Source: Firmicutes bacterium UBA5389 | GTDB lineage: Bacteria > Bacillota > DTU025 | Direction of reading: 5' to 3' | DNA: 27,185 nt | NCBI GenBank assembly: GCA_002409965.1 | Contig: DHON01000081.1 | Span: 1 to 27,185 of the forward strand | In this document: positions 23,870 through 27,185 of the stretch, piece by piece | Position numbering within the stretch: the stretch's first letter is position 1 | How the letters are laid out: each line of letters begins with the position of its first letter | The notes under the pieces: generated by a model | The model's database searches: none | Told to the model about the DNA's origin: nothing | Seen by the model: the letters and a program-made list of their open reading frames with translations, nothing else | Made by a program: the position numbers and the translations under genes

Positions 23870-25270
23870 TCACCTCCCGATGTTTCCAACGCGATCCATG
23901 GGAAACTGAATGACCTTACCGGAATCAACGGCATGTCTTGCCGGCCCATCCCCGCCTAAGTCCAAGTCCTTGCTATGGCCTTGAGAAGACTCATACTCAT
24001 CGACTTGCACTAAACCCACTGCTACAAGCCGGTAAATGTGCGGATAGATCTCATAGACATCCCTACTCTCCAGCCTGCTGATTTCGCGTATGCTCCGCAC
24101 CCCGTCTACATAGGAAAGCACCTTCTTCTCTTCGTCATCCAAAAGGTGTTCCAGGGCATCGTTGGGATCAAGCAAGTCTCCGGTCCTGTCGTTCCGTCTT
24201 GGCGAGAGCGGTATTAGGTCAGGGCTGTGAATTACGTGTGTGAAGACGACCATGTCGTTCACTTGACGAGCGCCTTCCAGTATCAATGCGGGCCAGTCCA
24301 GATCGATGGTGGTTCTCGTGGGAACTAGGCCCGGGCTGAACTTAAACACACCTTCACGCCACTTGAAAAACTCGTATAGCGCGTTCTTCCCGCTCTTGTC
24401 CTGGAATGCAGCATCGACAACTTCACCGTCTTGAAAGTATGCAACCCCGACCTCTCCAGATTTCTCAAGCACTAACCCGCCTGTGCGTCCCCCGGTTCTG
24501 GCCAGACAGAGAACGGCGGGAAACCCAAAGAGATGCAAGTCTCCTTCGAAGCTCATAGCGCGCCGGGCTACACTGCTTAGAAACTGTCTGAGACCGACTC
24601 GCATCCCTTCCAGGGTGATCGCAAGAAACCCGATTTCATCCGAGCTTTGTACATTGATGGGCGTGTCCAGATCCCCTTTGGAAAGGAGGTGGGCATGGTC
24701 TACAAGATTCCTGATAGGAGTGAGTATTGCCCTCGACAACAGACTTGCCATGAGAAGGCCCAGACCACACGAAACTACGGCTATGCCCATAACAGACAGG
24801 CGCGCTGAAGCTACCGCCTGGTGAAACCTGTTGAGGGAGCATACCACCCGCACCTGCCCCCAAGTTCGCGAGTAAGCGACTATCGGGGACGTGACCTCAA
24901 CGGCCTTGCCCGTAATGCCATCAGGAGATTCTCTTGTGCGGTCGCTGCCTTGCCAAACCGCGTCTACCCTCGGCACGCCTTTCTCATCCAGAACTTCAAT
25001 GAAGACGACATCCTCATTTGAAGCCAAGATGTCGGTAAGGACAGGTCTGAGAGATGAGTAGTTGTCCATGATTACAGGTTCAATGCTGTAGTCGGCTATC
25101 ATTCCCGCTATGAGGCTGCCGGTTTCGCTTACCTGTTGCTTATACTCATGGGCTGTTCGTTTCAGAGTGACACAAGACATGCCGGCCACGACCACCAGGA
25201 TGACCAGGAAAATCGCGCTGCTTATCTTAAAGTATATGGGGAACCTGAAACGGCGGTTCACCTCATTCAC
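23870..25270 (-). CDS. Membrane HAMP-DUF4388 (PATAN) protein, non-kinase sensor
   Basis: This 466-residue protein has TM1 at about 13-34, an extracellular domain of about 120 residues (35-157), TM2 at 158-180, a HAMP linker at about 181-232 (LTPIRNLVDHAHLLSKGDLD), and a DUF4388/PATAN domain at 240-315 (EGDLHLFGFPAVLCLARTGG to WREGVFKFSPG). A C-terminal helical, winged-helix-like region lies at about 375-422 (VLSYVDGVRSIREISRLE). There is no histidine kinase, methyl-accepting, GGDEF or phosphatase domain, so the output is not one of the usual enzymes. GTG 25270 is chosen with AGGAGG 8 bases upstream; GTG 25261 and 25279 are also possible. It follows the lipoprotein binding-protein stop by one base, so the two products probably act together. 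Confidence 0.87.
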   Translation of the reverse strand: MNEVNRRFRFPIYFKISSAIFLVILVVVAGMSCVTLKRTAHEYKQQVSETGSLIAGMIADYSIEPVIMDNYSSLRPVLTDILASNEDVVFIEVLDEKGVPRVDAVWQGSDRTRESPDGITGKAVEVTSPIVAYSRTWGQVRVVCSLNRFHQAVASARLSVMGIAVVSCGLGLLMASLLSRAILTPIRNLVDHAHLLSKGDLDTPINVQSSDEIGFLAITLEGMRVGLRQFLSSVARRAMSFEGDLHLFGFPAVLCLARTGGRTGGLVLEKSGEVGVAYFQDGEVVDAAFQDKSGKNALYEFFKWREGVFKFSPGLVPTRTTIDLDWPALILEGARQVNDMVVFTHVIHSPDLIPLSPRRNDRTGDLLDPNDALEHLLDDEEKKVLSYVDGVRSIREISRLESRDVYEIYPHIYRLVAVGLVQVDEYESSQGHSKDLDLGGDGPARHAVDSGKVIQFPMDRVGNIGR

Positions 25271-25283
25271 CTCATTCACCTCC
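25257..25283 (-). repeat. Three 9-base tandem repeats spanning a stop, ribosome binding sites and starts
   Basis: The plus strand reads ttcacctca twice and ttcacctcc once; the minus strand reads GAGGTGAAT-like units. Each unit carries a GAGG element and a GTG. As a result the lipoprotein stop (TGA 25274-25272) and three in-frame GTG candidates (25279, 25270, 25261) are interleaved with spaced Shine-Dalgarno elements. The 9-base length keeps the frame whatever the copy number. Confidence 0.9.
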
Positions 25284-26297
25284 TGCGGCGCCCGTGGCGG
25301 ATACCCACTGTTCCAGCAAGTCATCCTTGTGAACAGCAGCCCACGTCACATCGTATTCGATAACGTTTATCTTGCTGAACGGGACTGCGCCCACGGGTAT
25401 GGCAGCCAACCTGTTCGTGGGCAGCCGGAACTCGCCCATGGCCGCATATAGACTCTGGCCCTCAGCGCTTAACATGAAGTCCACAAATCTCCTGGCTTCA
25501 TCCAACTTTTCTGTGCCTTTTACTATAGCAATACCGCCGATTTCGAACCCTGTGCCATCTTTCGGAAAGACAAGATCAATGACGTAGCCCTGTTGCCTGA
25601 AGGCAAGCACATCATGGGAAAACAGGATTCCCACGGCTATCTGGCCGAGACCCACCAACTTGCCTGGCATAGCTCCGCTTCTTGTGTAGTCCAGGATGTT
25701 TGAGTCTAGGGCTTTCAGATACTCTATCGCCCGGTTCTCGCCCATCATCTGCGCAAGAGTGGCCAGTACCGTATAACCTGTCCCTGATGACACCGGGTTT
25801 GCCATGCTTATCTCCCCGCGGAGCTTGGGGGAGAGGAGATCAGCCCAACAAGCCGGGGCGGGAAGCCCAAGCTCCCCAAGTCGCTTAGGATTCACAGCAA
25901 AGCCAATACTGCCCAAGTAGACCCCGCTCCAACATCCATCCTTGTCCATATGCTTTCGGGCGATATTCGCCCGTTCCGAGGACAGGTACTTCTCAAACAA
26001 TCCCTCTCTGGCGCCTATCACATAGGCATCAGCAGGTCCACCGAAAAGGACGTCTATAGTAGTGCCGGAAGCATTGCTCCGCTCGAACTTGAGGAAGCTC
26101 AACATGACCCCTGTGGACTGCCTTACGACCTCCACCTTTATTCCAGTGCGGTTCTCAAACGCCCGCGCATAGACCATAGCCTCTGGTTCCATGAGCGCAG
26201 TACGCACCACCAGCGACCGCTGGCCTGTTCCGGCCACATCCTGCCCGGAGCATGCGCCCAGTATCAGAAGAACAAGGCATATCCGACACCCCTTCAT
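25272..26297 (-). CDS. Lipoprotein solute-binding protein paralogue (probable sensor subunit)
   Basis: This 341-residue protein begins with a lipoprotein signal: basic N-terminus, short hydrophobic run and LGAC with the lipidated Cys at 16. The mature part parallels the secreted protein at 22771-23775: IDVLFGG, DGCWSGVYLGSIGFAVN, RGEISMANPVSSGTGYT, SGAMPGK, FPKDGTGFEIGGIAI, and INVIEYDVTWAAV. The ATG at 26297 (GAGGG about 8 bases upstream) is preferred to a TTG at 26303. The gene abuts the HAMP-DUF4388 gene rather than the permease. It is therefore likely to present ligand to that membrane protein, comparable in concept to binding-protein-dependent sensors such as the PgtC/PgtB pair. This coupling is inference. 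Confidence 0.92.
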   Translation of the reverse strand: MKGCRICLVLLILGACSGQDVAGTGQRSLVVRTALMEPEAMVYARAFENRTGIKVEVVRQSTGVMLSFLKFERSNASGTTIDVLFGGPADAYVIGAREGLFEKYLSSERANIARKHMDKDGCWSGVYLGSIGFAVNPKRLGELGLPAPACWADLLSPKLRGEISMANPVSSGTGYTVLATLAQMMGENRAIEYLKALDSNILDYTRSGAMPGKLVGLGQIAVGILFSHDVLAFRQQGYVIDLVFPKDGTGFEIGGIAIVKGTEKLDEARRFVDFMLSAEGQSLYAAMGEFRLPTNRLAAIPVGAVPFSKINVIEYDVTWAAVHKDDLLEQWVSATGAAGGE

Positions 26298-26338
26298 GTG
26301 CAAGTCCCTCGTCTCCCCGCCGATCTTCTACAGCTGGA

Positions 26339-26740
26339 TCAGTCCCATGAATTCCCCGGCCTGAGGCGAATGACGGCTATCCATTCATCCTCCCGAGGGT
26401 CAATATCAAGCGTCAGCCCGGAAAGAGGTATACCCATCAGACACTCCAAGCGGTAACTGAGCACCGGCTTGAGTCCTTCCATCTCCTTGACCCATAGCTG
26501 CTTGATCAGGACTCTGCCCTCGTGTGTGGACGCAAGCTGCCTTTCTGCAGGGCTAAGCATGCCCCGAGCTCTGACAACAGCTATGTCATGAACCATATAC
26601 ACTCGAATGTACTTTGACGATCTCCCCATGTACTCTTGCTCAAAGCGCTGGATCATGTCGGCTATGGATGCTTCTTGGGCGCGTTCCCCGCAACGTCCGT
26701 TTTCACTCGTCATTTCCGGAGCCATAGAGCCCTCAACCAT
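26339..26740 (-). CDS. MpsC-like protein (DUF2294), upstream copy
   Basis: This 133-residue cytoplasmic protein belongs to the DUF2294/MpsC family: IADMIQRFEQEYMGRSSKYIRVYMVHDIAVVRARGMLSPAERQLA, then GRVLIKQLWVKEMEGLKPVL. It shares the layout of the copy at 19324-19701 but diverges in the C-terminal third (LTLDIDPREDEWIAVIRL), where the other has a Cys-containing variant. It is the first gene of the seven-gene unit, following a promoter and leader with a terminator. ATG 26740 has a G-rich ribosome binding site. It lies 41 bases before the lipoprotein gene. Having one copy at each end of the unit is unusual for this family. Confidence 0.85.
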   Translation of the reverse strand: MVEGSMAPEMTSENGRCGERAQEASIADMIQRFEQEYMGRSSKYIRVYMVHDIAVVRARGMLSPAERQLASTHEGRVLIKQLWVKEMEGLKPVLSYRLECLMGIPLSGLTLDIDPREDEWIAVIRLRPGNSWD

Positions 26741-26956
26741 TTCCGGTATTCCCCCCTTCTATCTGATCGCCCATGGTTCAGTAGAGCAGGTTAAGCAAAA
26801 ACAAAAGCCACCGCACAAGACGCCTTCAAAAGACATCTTCCACGGTGGCATACCGTTCAGCTTGCCTTCGCCGCATCTTCAGGGCGACTGCCATCTGACT
26901 TGTCTTCCACCTGACCGTAGGCGCATCGGCTCGCCGCAGCGGCACCTACAGTCACC
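26741..26956 (-). promoter_or_regulatory. Structured 5' leader, candidate attenuator or riboswitch-like region
   Basis: The roughly 210-base leader contains a stem at 26918-26948 (TAGGTGC with GCGCCTA), a possible 8-base-pair helix joining 26949-26956 with 26883-26890, and a terminator hairpin at 26797-26849. No known riboswitch consensus (cobalamin, TPP, Moco, Mn, c-di-GMP, c-di-AMP) is recognisable to me. The predicted start of transcription (about 26952) falls inside the proposed long-range helix, which weakens that pairing. Confidence 0.4.
26797..26849 (-). terminator. Intrinsic terminator in the leader of the seven-gene unit
   Basis: On the minus strand a GCCACCG...CGGTGGC stem is extended by an internal AAGA/TCTT pairing and a 7-base loop. 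It is followed directly by TTTTGTTTTT (26806-26797). It ends 57 bases before the first start codon and lies downstream of the promoter at 26959-26987, so it probably acts as an attenuator. The alternative is that it ends a transcription unit entering from beyond 27185. Confidence 0.75.
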
Positions 26957-26958
26957 TC

Positions 26959-26987
26959 AAGTTAACACGCATGAAGGTGTCTGTCAA
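26959..26987 (-). promoter_or_regulatory. Sigma-70/SigA-type promoter of the seven-gene unit
   Basis: A perfect -35 TTGACA (26987-26982) is followed after exactly 17 bases by TAACTT (26964-26959), which keeps T, A and final T of the -10 consensus. Transcription would start near 26952. It is the best promoter match I see in the window. Confidence 0.6.
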
Positions 26988-27081
26988 CGGGTGATCGCCG
27001 CCTTCGCCGCCGGGTGCGTGTAAAGATTGTTGCTCCTAAGGCCTGGCGTCATTTCCTCCACAGTGGCTGTTTAGGCTGCCA

Positions 27082-27185
27082 TTAATCCCGCAGGGCGCGA
27101 GCCTTAGGCACCCATGCGCCTCGCGGACAGTCGCGGGCGCGGTCGAAAATCGCCAAGCGCTGGGCCTGGACCGAGGCGCCGCCGA
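27082..27185 (-). CDS. Possible C-terminal end of a gene running off the window
   Basis: The minus-strand frame entering at the window edge has strongly GC-ending codons and reads QAQRLAIFDRARDCPRGAWV then PKARALRD before a TAA. It may be the last 34 or so residues of a gene truncated by the window. Too little is present for identification. Confidence 0.3.
   Translation of the reverse strand, partial: GGASVQAQRLAIFDRARDCPRGAWVPKARALRD

Noticed and set aside
26850..26956. Cobalamin, Moco or c-di-GMP riboswitch
   Set aside because: Conserved boxes of these classes could not be found; only generic stems and a terminator are visible.
26607..27023. Plus-strand open frame of 138 codons
   Set aside because: It is antisense to the MpsC-like gene and the leader, has no ribosome binding site and has a biased composition; treated as a shadow.

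Overview
This is a GC-rich (roughly 57-58 %) bacterial chromosomal window, with no sign of phage, plasmid or CRISPR. Strong AGGAGG-type ribosome binding sites, frequent GTG and TTG starts, a YqhH-like SNF2 helicase, two MpsC/DUF2294 proteins and a DUF6504 protein all point to a GC-rich Bacillota lineage. The phylum is an inference from gene content. Almost everything downstream of 3.4 kb lies on the minus strand.

Region A (1-3410, plus strand): a three-gene unit of a small unknown protein, a YqhH-type SNF2 helicase and a partner with a C-terminal zinc-ribbon-like motif. The helicase reading frame appears to be broken near its C-terminus by loss of a GC dinucleotide.

Region B (3420-13551, minus strand): a nine-gene peptide uptake and hydrolysis operon. 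In transcription order it holds a family 5 solute-binding protein, permeases DppB and DppC, a GntR/UTRA regulator, two tandem RraA-fold proteins, two M20 hydrolases and a fused DppD-DppF ATPase. The promoter region carries a cluster of HutC/GntR-like half-palindromes. The picture is regulated import of a peptide or N-acylated amino acid, followed by cytoplasmic hydrolysis.

Region C (13.6-17.4 kb): a divergent DUF6504 gene, a second GntR/UTRA regulator, an MFS transporter, an ABC-ATPase fragment, and a decayed VapBC-like pair. This stretch looks like an eroded accessory segment.

Region D (17.4-18.9 kb): an Fpg/Nei-like protein without the catalytic N-terminal proline, and a GyrI-like ligand-binding protein, probably co-transcribed.

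Region E (19.3-27.0 kb, minus strand): the most interesting part. A seven-gene unit, in transcription order: MpsC-like protein, lipoprotein solute-binding protein, membrane HAMP-DUF4388 (PATAN) protein, paralogous secreted solute-binding protein, fused double permease, ATPase, and a second MpsC-like protein. A good sigma-70 promoter and a leader with an intrinsic terminator precede it. It reads as an FbpABC-type importer wired to a non-kinase transmembrane signalling branch that has its own binding protein, bracketed by two MpsC-like proteins. I know of no described system with this composition.
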